Shown here one piece after another: positions 55,911-64,000 of a stretch of 64,000 bases of DNA. Source of the DNA: Streptomyces sp. B21-083 (GTDB lineage Bacteria; Actinomycetota; Actinomycetes; Streptomycetales; Streptomycetaceae); contig NZ_JARUND010000001.1 of assembly GCF_036898825.1 (NCBI RefSeq), forward strand, positions 930,001 through 994,000, in the 5' to 3' direction. Positions within the stretch are counted from its first letter, which is position 1; every line of letters starts with the position of its first letter. Under the pieces are notes generated by a model, which was not told the origin of the DNA, made no database searches, and was given only the letters and a program-made list of their open reading frames with translations. Position numbers and translations under genes: made by a program.

Positions 55911-56326
55911 TCAGCCGTGCCACACCGGGATGGTCCTGGTCCCCGTCTTCTCCTCCGGGACCGGGACAGTCAGGACACCGTCCTTGTACTCCGCGGTTGG
56001 CTCCTCGCCTCTGGCTCCGGCGGGCAGCCGGAGGGAGCGGGTGAAGGTGCCGTAGCGGAACTCGGTGCGATGCTTCTCGGTGGTCTTCTCGGTGCGCTCG
56101 GCCCGCAGGGTCAGCACCCCCTCGGTGACGGTGATCTCGACGTCCTCGGCGGGGTCGATGCCAGGGAGTTCGGCGCGCAGCGCGTGCGTGCCGTCCGCGA
56201 GTGCTCCTCGACCCGGATGCCGTGCGGTCCCGGAAGGGTGTGCGTCCCGGGGAACCCTGCCTCGGCCCACCCGAACAGGTCGGGCAGCGCCGGCCAGCCC
56301 GGGAAGCGCTCGATCATGCCGCTCAT
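55911..56326 (-). pseudogene. Hsp20 small heat-shock protein, single-base frameshift
   Basis: Begins MSGMIERFPGWPALPDLFGW and GTHTLPGPHGIRVEE, then one base is missing near 56201 (GAGTG for expected GAGGTG on the plus strand). The alpha-crystallin domain follows in frame: LADGTHALRAELPGIDPAED, VEITVTEGVLTLRAERTEKT, EFRYGTFTRSLRLPAGA and KDGVLTVPVPEE. Corrected length is 138 residues, normal for Hsp20. It would hold denatured proteins in the cytoplasm; HspX/Rv2031c is the classic DosR-regulon member. A GGGCC-GAAC-GGCCC box lies 71 bases upstream of the start. Confidence 0.85.
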
Positions 56327-56396
56327 GCCCCTTCTCCCTCCTCGGTTCCTGCCTTTCGCCACTTCCAGGGTCCCGCTCCGGGCCTGGGGAGTGCGT

Positions 56397-56410
56397 GGGC
56401 CGAACGGCCC
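56397..56410. promoter_or_regulatory. GGGCC-GAAC-GGCCC palindrome upstream of hsp20
   Basis: 14-bp site 71 bases before the hsp20 start and within the gap after the CBS-BON gene. Arms are identical to the sites at 18909 and 57214. Confidence 0.55.
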
Positions 56411-56438
56411 TCTCAAGGGCCCGGCGGGATCTGGCGGT

Positions 56439-57125
56439 TCACCGCGCCGGCAGGTCGGGGTCGAGGTTCGGGCGGCGCAGTGGGCCCTCCAGCTCGCAGT
56501 TCACGTCCACCACGCCTTCGACGGCCCGCACCAGGCGGACGACGAGCGGGACGAGTGTGGTGTCGCGGACATGGCCGGTGAGGGTGACGACGCCGTCGTG
56601 GACCTCCACGCCGATGGGGCGCACGGGAACCGCCAGCAGGTGTGCGGCGATCTCGTGGCACACATCCGCGGCGATGTCCTCGTCGCCGCGCAGGAACACG
56701 TCGAGCAGGTCGGAGCGGCTCACGATGCCCTTCAGCACGCCTTCGCCGTCGACCACGGGCAGTCGTTTGACCCGGTGCCGGGCCATCAGCCGGGCCGCCT
56801 GGGCGAGGGTGGCGTTCGCGGCGACGGTGACCGCGGGGCTCGTCATCAGCTCCCCGGCGGTCACCGCGCGGGCCTTGACCAGGCCGAACCCGTCCGGAGA
56901 CGGGACCCGCGCGTCCGCCGGGTCCCGGTCGCGGAACGCCTCCTTGGGCAGCAGGTCGGCCTCGGAGACGACGCCGACGACCCTGCCGTCGGCGTCCAGC
57001 ACGGGCAGCGCGCTGATCCGATGGCGCCGCATGGTCCTGGCGATGTCCTTGAACTCCGCCGCGTCACGCAGGGCGACGACGGTACGGGTCATCACGTCGT
57101 CGACGACGTACGGGGTGCCGGGCAT
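56439..57125 (-). CDS. CBS-pair and BON domain protein
   Basis: A 228-residue paralogue; ATG is preceded by GGGAGGAC. CBS1: MTRTVVALRDAAEFKDIART and GVVSEADLLPKEAFRDRD. CBS2: MTSPAVTVAANATLAQAARL and VKRLPVVDGEGVLKGIVSRS. BON: VEVHDGVVTLTGHVRDTTL. It is closest to the CBS-BON gene at 25.2 kb, including the PKExFRD linker. A GGGCC-GAGC-GGCCC box lies 89 bases upstream, and hsp20 follows 112 bases downstream, so the two may be co-regulated. Confidence 0.92.
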   Translation of the reverse strand: MPGTPYVVDDVMTRTVVALRDAAEFKDIARTMRRHRISALPVLDADGRVVGVVSEADLLPKEAFRDRDPADARVPSPDGFGLVKARAVTAGELMTSPAVTVAANATLAQAARLMARHRVKRLPVVDGEGVLKGIVSRSDLLDVFLRGDEDIAADVCHEIAAHLLAVPVRPIGVEVHDGVVTLTGHVRDTTLVPLVVRLVRAVEGVVDVNCELEGPLRRPNLDPDLPAR

Positions 57126-57213
57126 GGCGTCCTCCCGTGGTGCTGGGACTCCCATGGTGCTGGGATGCCTTCGCGACACCTCCAGGGTCGGACATCCCGG
57201 GGACCCGGCGCTT

Positions 57214-57227
57214 GGGCCGAGCGGCCC
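57214..57227. promoter_or_regulatory. GGGCC-GAGC-GGCCC palindrome upstream of the CBS-BON gene
   Basis: 14-bp site 89 bases before the start codon, with the same arms as at 18909 and 56397, suggesting one regulator for all three. Confidence 0.55.
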
Positions 57228-57254
57228 ATACTCCTTGCCGCGCCGACCTCCTTG

Positions 57255-58875
57255 CTACGCCGACGCGACGGGCACCCACCAGACCAACGCTGTGCCACCG
57301 CCCTCAGGACTGCTCAATTCCAGCTCGCCCCGAGCTGCTGAGCCCGCTCCGCCATGTTGCGCAGCCCGCTGCGCCGGCCGTCGGCCGGGATGCCGACGCC
57401 GTTGTCGGTGACCGTGAGACGCACCCTGCCGGAGCCGGCCGTGAGGACGACGTCGGCGCGGTCGGCGCGGGCGTGCCGGGCGATGTTGGTGAGGGCCTCG
57501 GAGAGTACGGCGGCCTCGTGGTCGGCGGTCTCGCGCGGCACGTCGGTGTCGACCAGGCCCTCCATCCGCACACTGGGCGCGAAACCCAGCACCGGCGCCG
57601 CCTCACCGGCGATCCGCGCGACACGCGCCCGCAGCCCGGTCCCGTCGGAGCCGTCACGCGAGCGCAGCCCGAAGATCGTCGACCTGATGATCTTGATGGT
57701 TTCGTCGAGGTCGTCCACCGCGCGCACCACGCGTTCGGATGCCTCGGGGTGCTCGATGAAGCGGCCCGCGCTCTGGAGGGTCATGCCGGTAGCGAAAAGC
57801 CGCTGGATCGCCAGGTCGTGCAGGTCGCGGGCGATGCGGTCGCGGTCCTGGAGCACCGCGACCTCCTCGGCGTCCGCGCGCCGCTCCGCCAGCTCGATCG
57901 CGACCGCCGCCTGCGCCGCGAAGCCCTTCAGTGGTTCGATCTCCTTGCCGGAGAACGCCGTGGCGCCGACCTCCCGGACCAGCAGCACGACGCCCCGGAC
58001 CGCGCCGGGGTCCGTCCCGATCGGGACGGCGACGGCCGGGCCGAGTGCGGCGAACCCGGCGGGCTCGGACGACACCCTCCCCGAGCCTTCGGCCGGGGGG
58101 ACTCCCATCTCGCCGCGCTCGTCGTGGGACCCGTCGCCGCTGGTGACGGGGGTGCCGGAGGTGAAGGCCGCACCGATCAGGCCGCCTTCCCCGGGCACCA
58201 CCAGGCCCCGGTGCGCCTCCGCGTCCGTTCCCACCGCGAGTTCCATGACGAGCGAGTCGGTCTCCGCCATCGGCACCGCGACCACGGCCAGCGCCGCACC
58301 CGTGATCTCCCGAGCCCGGTCGGCGATCAGCCCTCCGCGTTCGCCTGCAGCCAGCGCTCCCGCAGCCGGGACTCCTCGTACAGGCGGGCGTTGTCGATGG
58401 CGACGCCGGCCGCGACTGCCAGGGGCGACGTGACCGAGATGTCCTCCTCGTCCAACTGCGCCCCGCCCCGCTTCTCGGTCAGGTACAGGTTGCCGAAGAC
58501 CTGGTCGCGCACCCGGATGGGAACCCGGATGGGAACCCCGAGGAAGGTGTTCATCGGCGGATGGTTGGGCGGGAAGCCGTAGGACGCCGGGTACTCGGAG
58601 ATCTTCGCCAGGCGCAGCGGCTCCGGGTGGTGGATCAGCTCGCCGAGGATGCCGTGGCCCTCCGGGTAGGGGCCGATCCGGGCGATCTGCTCCTCGGTGA
58701 CGCCGATGGTGTGGAAGGCGGAGAGCCGCTTGCCGTCGGGGCCGATCACGCCGAGTGCGGCGTACTCGGCGTCGACCAGCACAGCGGCGGCCTCGACGAT
58801 GCTGTGCAGGGCCTGTTCCAGGTCCAGTTCCCGGCCGACGGACAGCACCGCTTCCAGCAGGCTGTGCACCAGGGC
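57255..58875 (-). pseudogene. DevS/DosS-like GAF sensor histidine kinase, broken in three places
   Basis: The remaining protein starts inside the linker at SLLEAVLSVGRELDLEQALH, so the N-terminus and start are gone. GAF1 follows (AEYAALGVIGPDGKRLSAFH; SYGFPPNHPPMNTFLGVPI, with a duplicated IRVP). At about 58330 a deletion and shift join RERWLQANAE to LIADRAREITGAALAVV (GAF2). The phosphorylated histidine is in RDRIARDLHDLAIQRLFATG and the ATP-binding N and G1 boxes are EALTNIARHARA and VTDNGVGIP. A lost base in CCCC at 57328-57331 cuts off ELSSPEGGGTALVWWVPVAS. Intact relatives (DevS, OsdK) sense oxygen through haem in GAF1. Confidence 0.85.
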
Positions 58876-58898
58876 AGACCGCCACACAGGCCGTCGAC

Positions 58899-59280
58899 CT
58901 GCCCCAGGACCGGTTGGCAGAACAGCCCGCCCGGCTGGCCGAGCGCTGGGAGCCCTGCTGCGGCCGGATGCCCGGCCCCCGGGCCCGAACGAGTGGCGGC
59001 ACGGCGGTGAACCCATCCACCGCCCCGACCACTACCCGCGGGCCGCGGCCCGCGAGGGAACGGCAGGTCGTCCGCCACAAGTCCTTCTCCCCGCAAGGAA
59101 ACACCGCACGAGGCGGCCTTTGAGATGGAGTCGATGGACTACGGCTTCCATCTGTTCACCGACGCCGATTCCGGTGAGGACAGCCTGCTCTGCTCCGCAC
59201 GGGGTTGTCCCGGGCCCGGTCACACAGGTCGCCCGTCCGACACGGCCCGCACCTGTCCAACGAGTCCAGGCCGCATTTAG
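58899..59280 (+). pseudogene. Ribosome hibernation factor (HPF-like), C-terminal remnant
   Basis: Pieces in three frames: DRLAEQPARLAERWEPCCGR, EWRHGGEPIHRPDHYPR, RQVVRHKSF, then KETPHEAAFEMESMDYGFHL and FTDADSGEDSLL. The last piece is the characteristic dimerisation motif of long HPF proteins (usual AxxxMxxxDYxFxLFxDAxTG). The N-terminal ribosome-binding domain is missing. It points away from the kinase remnant; the shared upstream region and both 5' ends are gone. Confidence 0.65.
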
Positions 59281-59452
59281 GGCCGGGCAGAAGTCCCCAC
59301 GAGCGAGCTGCCTGGATCTGGCGTCCGTCGAGTGGCCACTGCGGATCGAACGGAGGGAGGCTGATAGCAGGCGATTACGTACCCCGACAGCGGTTCTCGA
59401 TCTCCGATGAGGCCGCAAACAGGCGGGGTGACCAGCGGATGGGAGTAAGCCC

Positions 59453-60478
59453 ATGAAGGTCGGAGTACTGACCGGCGGCGGTGACTGTCCCGGCCTCAAC
59501 GCCGTGATCCGCAGTGTCGTCCGCAAGGGCGTCCAGGAATACGCCTTCGACTTCGTCGGCGTACGGGACGGCTGGCTCGGTTTGCTCCAGGGTGATGTCA
59601 TGCCGCTGGACATCTCCAGCGTGCGGGGGATTCTCCCTCGCGGCGGAACCATCCTCGGCTCCTCCCGCACCAACCCGTTCAAGCACGAGGACGGGCTGCG
59701 ACGCGTGCAGGACACCCTTGCCACGCACGACGTGGACGCGCTCGTCGTGATCGGTGGCGAGGACACACTCGGTGTGGCCACTGAGCTGAGCCGGCAGGGG
59801 ATCCACCTGGTCGGCGTGCCGAAGACCATCGACAACGACGTCTCCGGCACCGACTACACCTTCGGCTTCAACACAGCCGTCGGTATCGCGACCGAGGCCA
59901 TCGACCGTCTGCACACCACTGCCGAGTCACACATGCGCGCCCTGGTGGTGGAGGTGATGGGGCGGCACTCCGGGTGGATCGCACTGCACGCCGGCATCGC
60001 GGGCGGCGCTAACGTGATCCTCATCCCGGAGCGACCGTTCGACATCGATCAGGTCTGTGATCAGGTGAAGAGCCGATTCAAGATCAACTACGCGCCGATC
60101 GTCGCCGTGGCCGAAGGGGCCGTCCCCAAAGAGGGGCAGATGATCCTCAAGGATCGGTCGCTGGACGAGTTCGGCCATGTGCGGCTGTCCGGCATCGGTG
60201 AATGGCTGGCCCAGGAGATCTCGGAACGTACCGGCAAGGATGCACGCACCACGGTGCTGGGTCACATCCAGCGCGGCGGCACCCCGAGCGCCTTCGACCG
60301 GTGGCTGGCCACGCGCTTCGGGCTGCACGCCATCGACGCGGTCAAGGACAATGACTTCGGCGTCATGGTCGCCCTGCAGGGCACCCGGATCGTCCGACTC
60401 CCCCTCGCCGATGCCACGGCGCAGACCAAACTGGTCGATCCGTCGCTGTACGACGAGTTCGAGGTGTTCTTCGGCTGA
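59453..60478 (+). CDS. pfp: 6-phosphofructokinase with pyrophosphate-type signature
   Basis: A 341-residue cytoplasmic enzyme phosphorylating fructose-6-phosphate. Motifs: TGGGDCPGLNAVIRSVVRKG at the N-terminus, VIGGEDTLGVATELSRQGI, catalytic PKTIDNDVSGTDYTFGF, EVMGRHSGWIALHAGIAGG and HIQRGGTPSAFDRWLATRFG. By direct count Asp is residue 104 (GGED) and Lys is 124 (PKTID), the pair typical of PPi-dependent enzymes such as that of Amycolatopsis methanolica; E. coli PfkA has Gly at both, and the ATP-using S. coelicolor enzyme has Gly104. So it probably uses PPi reversibly. The phosphate donor is inferred from these residues only. GGAGTAAG precedes ATG. Confidence 0.92.
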   Translation: MKVGVLTGGGDCPGLNAVIRSVVRKGVQEYAFDFVGVRDGWLGLLQGDVMPLDISSVRGILPRGGTILGSSRTNPFKHEDGLRRVQDTLATHDVDALVVIGGEDTLGVATELSRQGIHLVGVPKTIDNDVSGTDYTFGFNTAVGIATEAIDRLHTTAESHMRALVVEVMGRHSGWIALHAGIAGGANVILIPERPFDIDQVCDQVKSRFKINYAPIVAVAEGAVPKEGQMILKDRSLDEFGHVRLSGIGEWLAQEISERTGKDARTTVLGHIQRGGTPSAFDRWLATRFGLHAIDAVKDNDFGVMVALQGTRIVRLPLADATAQTKLVDPSLYDEFEVFFG

Positions 60479-60545
60479 CCGGCCCCGGCGCTCACCCGAT
60501 CGCTGCCGGACCTGCCGATCCGCCACCAGACCTCTGGTCCGGCCG

Positions 60546-61436
60546 CTATCCGGCGTGCGGTACGACCGCCACCGGGCAGCCGGCGTGGTGCAGTACGGCA
60601 TGCGTGACCGGCCCCAGTCGGCCTTCGGCCGCCTGCGGATCGGTGCGGCGGCCCACGACGAGCAGGGCCGCGTCCCCGGACGCGTTCAAGAGCGCTTCCG
60701 CGGGGTGGAGCATCACGACATCGGTGCGGACCGTCACACGGGGGTACTTCTCCTGCCAAACGCGCAGCGCGTCGGAGAGCTGCAAGACCTCCTGGTCCTC
60801 CCACGTGGCGCGGTCCTCCCCGGTCACCACCAGCGTCCGCGGAGAGACGGCCTCGGCAGGAAAGGCCCATGCCTGGACCACCCGCAAACGTGCTCCGCGT
60901 GCCGCAGCGGCCGAGAACGCGAAGTCCGCCACCTCACGGACCGGGCGATGCGCGTCGAACCCCACCACGACCCGGGCAGCGCCGCGCGCCGCATTCACCC
61001 CTTCTCTGAAGGCGCCGGGCCGCTGGGGGACCAACACGACAGGACATGGGGCTGCTGCCGCCATCCGCAGGGCCACCGAGCCGACCGCGAGACCGTCGAA
61101 ACCGCCTGTCCCCCGTGTGCCGACGACGAGGAGCCCGGCAGCGCGGGCCGCGACGAGGAGAGCCTCGGCGGGGGCGTCATCGGCCTGCTCGCCCCGCACC
61201 TCGACATCCGGGTAGCGGTCGCCGAGGTCTGCTACCACGCGCTCGAGCATCTGCGCACCCATGTGATGCAGCCTGTCCAGGGCCGGACCCGGCACGGTGG
61301 CGGGTCCGGGAAGCCGCGGGAAGGCATGGAACAGGCGCAGCGGAACGCCGCGCAGCGCGGCCTCCCTCGCGGCCCAGTCGGCTGCCGCCGAACTGCGTTC
61401 GGACCCGTCGATGCCCGCCAGCACAGGGTGACTCAT
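60546..61436 (-). CDS. Universal stress protein, tandem UspA domains
   Basis: A 296-residue protein with AAGGAGG before ATG. Domain 1: PVLAGIDGSERSSAAADWAA and canonical loop GTRGTGGFDGLAVGSVAL. Domain 2: ARVVVGFDAHRPVREVADFA, with the loop GRRTDPQAAEGRLGPV lacking glycines. The end is LHHAGCPVAVVPHAG. It diverges from the DUF1540 gene and converges with phosphofructokinase, with 67 bases between stops. Confidence 0.9.
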   Translation of the reverse strand: MSHPVLAGIDGSERSSAAADWAAREAALRGVPLRLFHAFPRLPGPATVPGPALDRLHHMGAQMLERVVADLGDRYPDVEVRGEQADDAPAEALLVAARAAGLLVVGTRGTGGFDGLAVGSVALRMAAAAPCPVVLVPQRPGAFREGVNAARGAARVVVGFDAHRPVREVADFAFSAAAARGARLRVVQAWAFPAEAVSPRTLVVTGEDRATWEDQEVLQLSDALRVWQEKYPRVTVRTDVVMLHPAEALLNASGDAALLVVGRRTDPQAAEGRLGPVTHAVLHHAGCPVAVVPHAG

Positions 61437-61754
61437 CGTGTCCTCCTTCGCCCGGCCTGCACCTCCGCGGGCGTCACACGGCTCGTGGCTCCTCCTCTCC
61501 ACTGTTCCACGGCAGGATCGCTCAGGCGCCCGGACCCGATGCGGGTTCCACGCAGGTCCTGGCGGCGCGCATCGCAGCCACATCCGTTCAGGGTCCGTAG
61601 GACGGCTCACGCGTGTTGTCCCGTTCGGCGGAAGCCCGCTGGCCGCCGGTGGCGCCGACGAACACGATGGACGTGTTGGGCCCACGCTCCCGTCAGCCGC
61701 TCACCGCTCGCCGCCCCCGAGCCGGACAAACACCGACACCCGGAGACTGCCGCC
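61437..61754. other. Divergent promoter region, USP and DUF1540 genes
   Basis: No coding frame of note. CAGGGTCCGTAGGAC near 61588 resembles other AGGGTC stretches upstream of island genes; no full GGGCC-N4-GGCCC site was found. Confidence 0.4.
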
Positions 61755-62039
61755 ATGAAAATGCCCGTCGTGACCGAGTGCGCGGTCGAGGACTGTGCCT
61801 ACAACCGGGACCGCGCCTGCCACGCTCTGGCCATCACCGTGGGCGACATCCAGCACGCACACTGCGACACCTTCTTCACCTCCCCGGCCAAGGGCGGCGA
61901 CCGGTCCGCCACCGGCCGGGTCGGCGCCTGCAAGATGTCCGACTGCCGGCACAACATCGACTTCGAATGCCGCGCCCCCGGCATCGCCGTGGGCTACCAG
62001 CAGACCGACGTCGACTGCCTGACCTACGCACCCGCCTGA
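61755..62039 (+). CDS. DUF1540 cysteine-rich protein
   Basis: A 94-residue protein with two copies of the DUF1540 cysteine module: VTECAVEDCAYNRDRACHAL and CKMSDCRHNIDFECRAPGIA, each with CxxxxCxxNxxxxC and a further Cys (HCDTF and DCLTY). Four cysteines per module suggest metal binding, probably zinc. There is no signal peptide. Such proteins accompany stress and sporulation genes, but their role is unknown. It is 237 bases before the aldolase on the same strand. Confidence 0.9.
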   Translation: MKMPVVTECAVEDCAYNRDRACHALAITVGDIQHAHCDTFFTSPAKGGDRSATGRVGACKMSDCRHNIDFECRAPGIAVGYQQTDVDCLTYAPA

Positions 62040-62276
62040 GCCCCATGGGCACCACCAGCGGGCATGACCGCTGGTGCTCCCGACGGGGAGGGGACATGGC
62101 ACGGGGCATGGATGATCACGGCTGTGCCCGCGTCGCCGCTGAAGCCGTCAAGACGCCGAACAGGCGCGTACGAACGGACGTACATGGGTCCGGCGGTTAC
62201 GGGAACCCGGGCCTCACCCCTCGGCAATCCGCGAGCCTCGCACCTCGGTAATCCGAACGACCGGAGAGGCGAGCCT

Positions 62277-63329
62277 ATGACCGACATCCAAGCCTTGCTG
62301 GGCAACGAGGCCAAGGACCTGCTGGCTCATACCGCCCAAGGAATTTCCAAGGAAGACCTGGTACTGCCGGGCCATGACTTCGTCGACCGGACCGTGGCCG
62401 CAACCGACCGCTCGCCCCGGGTGCTGCGCAACCTGCAGTCCCTCCTCGACCACGGCCGTCTGGCCGGCACGGGGTACGTGTCGATCCTGCCGGTCGATCA
62501 GGGCATCGAGCACTCCGCGGCGTCGGCGTTCGCCGCGAACCCCCGCTACCTCGACCCACGGAACATCGTCGAACTCGCCATCGAGGGCGGCTGCAACGCG
62601 GTCGCGAGCACACTCGGCGTGCTGGGGGCCGTGTCGCGGCGCTACGCACACAAGATCCCGTTCATCGTGAAGCTCAATCACAACGAGCTGCTGACCTACC
62701 CGAACCACTACGACCAGATCATGTTCGGCAACGTCGAGCAGTGCTTCGAACTCGGTGCGGCCGGTGTCGGCGCCACGGTCTACTTCGGTTCGGAGCAGTC
62801 AGACCGCCAGTTGCAGGAAGCCAGCGAAGTCTTCGCGCGGGCCCATGAATTGGGCATGTTCACCGTGCTGTGGTGCTACCTGCGCAACCCGGCGTTCAAG
62901 AAGGACGGCGTGGACTACTCGGTGTCGGCCGACCTCACCGGGCAGGCCAACCACCTCGGCGTGACCATCCAGGCCGACATCGTCAAGCAGAAGCAGCCGG
63001 AGAACAACGGCGGCTACACCGCACTGGACTTCGGCAGAACCGACAAGCGCCTGTACAACAGGCTCACCACCGATCACCCGATCGACCTCACCCGCTGGCA
63101 GGTGGCCAACTGCTATATGGGCAGGGTCGGGCTCATCAACAGCGGCGGTGCATCGGCCGGAAAAGGGGACCTCGCGCAGGCCGTACGGACGGCAGTGATC
63201 AACAAGCGGGCCGGCGGTACCGGGCTCATCACCGGCCGCAAAGCCTTCCAGCGGCCCACCGACGAGGGCATCGAACTCCTCCACGCCGTCCAGGACGTCT
63301 ACCTCGACGACAGCATCACTGTGGCCTGA
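62277..63329 (+). CDS. Class I fructose-bisphosphate aldolase (DhnA type)
   Basis: A 350-residue Schiff-base aldolase cleaving fructose-1,6-bisphosphate to DHAP and GAP. GGAGAGG precedes ATG. Motifs: [46 protein letters not shown] (with a candidate Lys), [35 protein letters not shown] (probable Schiff-base lysine) and [20 protein letters not shown]. Streptomyces normally uses a class II enzyme in glycolysis, so this metal-independent one is probably a condition-specific isozyme. With the nearby phosphofructokinase it covers two consecutive steps. Confidence 0.93.
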   Translation: MTDIQALLGNEAKDLLAHTAQGISKEDLVLPGHDFVDRTVAATDRSPRVLRNLQSLLDHGRLAGTGYVSILPVDQGIEHSAASAFAANPRYLDPRNIVELAIEGGCNAVASTLGVLGAVSRRYAHKIPFIVKLNHNELLTYPNHYDQIMFGNVEQCFELGAAGVGATVYFGSEQSDRQLQEASEVFARAHELGMFTVLWCYLRNPAFKKDGVDYSVSADLTGQANHLGVTIQADIVKQKQPENNGGYTALDFGRTDKRLYNRLTTDHPIDLTRWQVANCYMGRVGLINSGGASAGKGDLAQAVRTAVINKRAGGTGLITGRKAFQRPTDEGIELLHAVQDVYLDDSITVA

Positions 63330-63568
63330 CTAGGTCCCAGTCCCCCCGGCTTCCTCCGAGGTCACAGCCCGGCGCGGCCGCCCCTGTGCGTGCGCGGATC
63401 AACAGCCACCGGTTTTCTGCCATGGCGTCGCGATGGCGCCGTACCTCGTCCACAAGAATGGCGGCCGTGCCGGCCGTCGCCATGCACGGCACAAGTACGT
63501 CATCAGTCGCTGAGGATCCCTTGCTCTTCATTCTCATGCTTACGACGGAGCGTCTCACCCAAGGCTTA

Positions 63569-63795
63569 CAGAGAGGGAGGAGAAGTACCCGGGCGTGAGC
63601 GTGAAGCACAAGGTCGTGCACGGCGGGACGCGTGAGGCGCTGATCGACGCGAGCCGCACGGCCCAGCTGCTTGTGGTCGGTGCTCGCGGACGCGGCGGCT
63701 TCTCCGGCCTGCTGCTGGGGTCGGTGAGCCAGGCCATGCTGCATCATGCGCACTCCCCCGTGGCGGTAGTCCGAGGTACTGGCGGTAGCAGCTGA
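63569..63795 (+). pseudogene. Universal stress protein, C-terminal fragment
   Basis: Reads REEKYPGVSVKHKVVHGGTR, then EALIDASRTAQLLVVGARGR, with the intact loop [18 protein letters not shown] and [12 protein letters not shown]. This is only the last 70 residues of a second UspA domain; nothing upstream matches. It could be made from GTG 63595, but a single half-domain is unlikely to fold. Confidence 0.75.
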
Positions 63796-64000
63796 CCAAG
63801 TGCCGAGGTGCCGCTCTGCCGTGCGCGCCCAGCACACCGCACATCGTGATCGGGGCTGGGGCGCTTTCACCGGGTGACCCGGCAGGATGCGAACTGCGGC
63901 AAGGGCCTCTGGAGGGCGTTGACGACGGAGGCGACGAGGCTCGGCCCGGCGGCGGCATGTGACCGGCTGCTGAGTCCGCCCCCGTGACTCCCGGCTTCGA

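Noticed and set aside
1..64000. CRISPR arrays, tRNA and rRNA genes, riboswitches
   Set aside because: No regularly spaced direct repeats, cloverleaf-like runs or recognisable aptamer cores were noticed by eye. A covariance-model search would be needed to exclude short RNAs.

Overview
The window is high-GC DNA with strong G/C third-position bias and AGGAGG-type ribosome binding sites. Gene content points to Streptomyces or a close actinomycete: the actinobacterial Psp operon, DUF1540, DUF4389, an Rv1733c-like protein, DevS-like GAF kinase, many universal stress proteins. No rRNA, tRNA or CRISPR array was seen.

Bases 1 to about 11,000 look like part of a mobile element. A Tn554-type trio of site-specific recombinases (the first cut by the window edge, the third frameshifted) is followed by a TnpC/DUF6262-like coiled-coil protein. 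A tightly coupled three-gene cargo comes next: a single-cluster radical SAM enzyme, a 148-residue protein resembling DUF6375, and a 1,334-residue STAND NTPase with an N-terminal Mrr/Cap4-like nuclease domain. This cargo is the best candidate in the window for an undescribed system, probably anti-phage defence. The element ends near a decayed nhaA.

From about 13 to 64 kb lies a stress, hypoxia and dormancy island resembling the mycobacterial DosR regulon: eight full-length universal stress proteins (one frameshifted) plus three remnants, three CBS-BON proteins plus a remnant, Hsp20, a Rip3-like site-2 protease with CBS domains, an Rv1733c-like membrane protein, two P-type ATPases (one decayed), a DevS-like kinase (decayed) and a hibernation-factor remnant. 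Among them sit central-carbon genes: phosphofructokinase with the Asp104/Lys124 pyrophosphate-type signature, class I FBP aldolase, pyruvate phosphate dikinase, phosphoketolase, alcohol dehydrogenase, and 5' remnants of gap and ppk2. Together they suggest a pyrophosphate-linked fermentative glycolysis for low oxygen. Three 14-bp GGGCC-N4-GGCCC palindromes lie in intergenic regions upstream of island genes and may be DosR/OsdR-type sites.

Between 40 and 46 kb are a PadR regulator with repeated GATATCGG operators, a decayed DoxX, an amino-acid permease, a methyltransferase and the pspA-pspAA-htpX-pspAB operon.

The island is heavily scarred. At least fifteen genes are truncated, fused or frameshifted. 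Some breaks are deletion joints that fuse unrelated genes. Several others are single-base indels in homopolymers, which could be true decay or assembly error; this limits what can be said about function.
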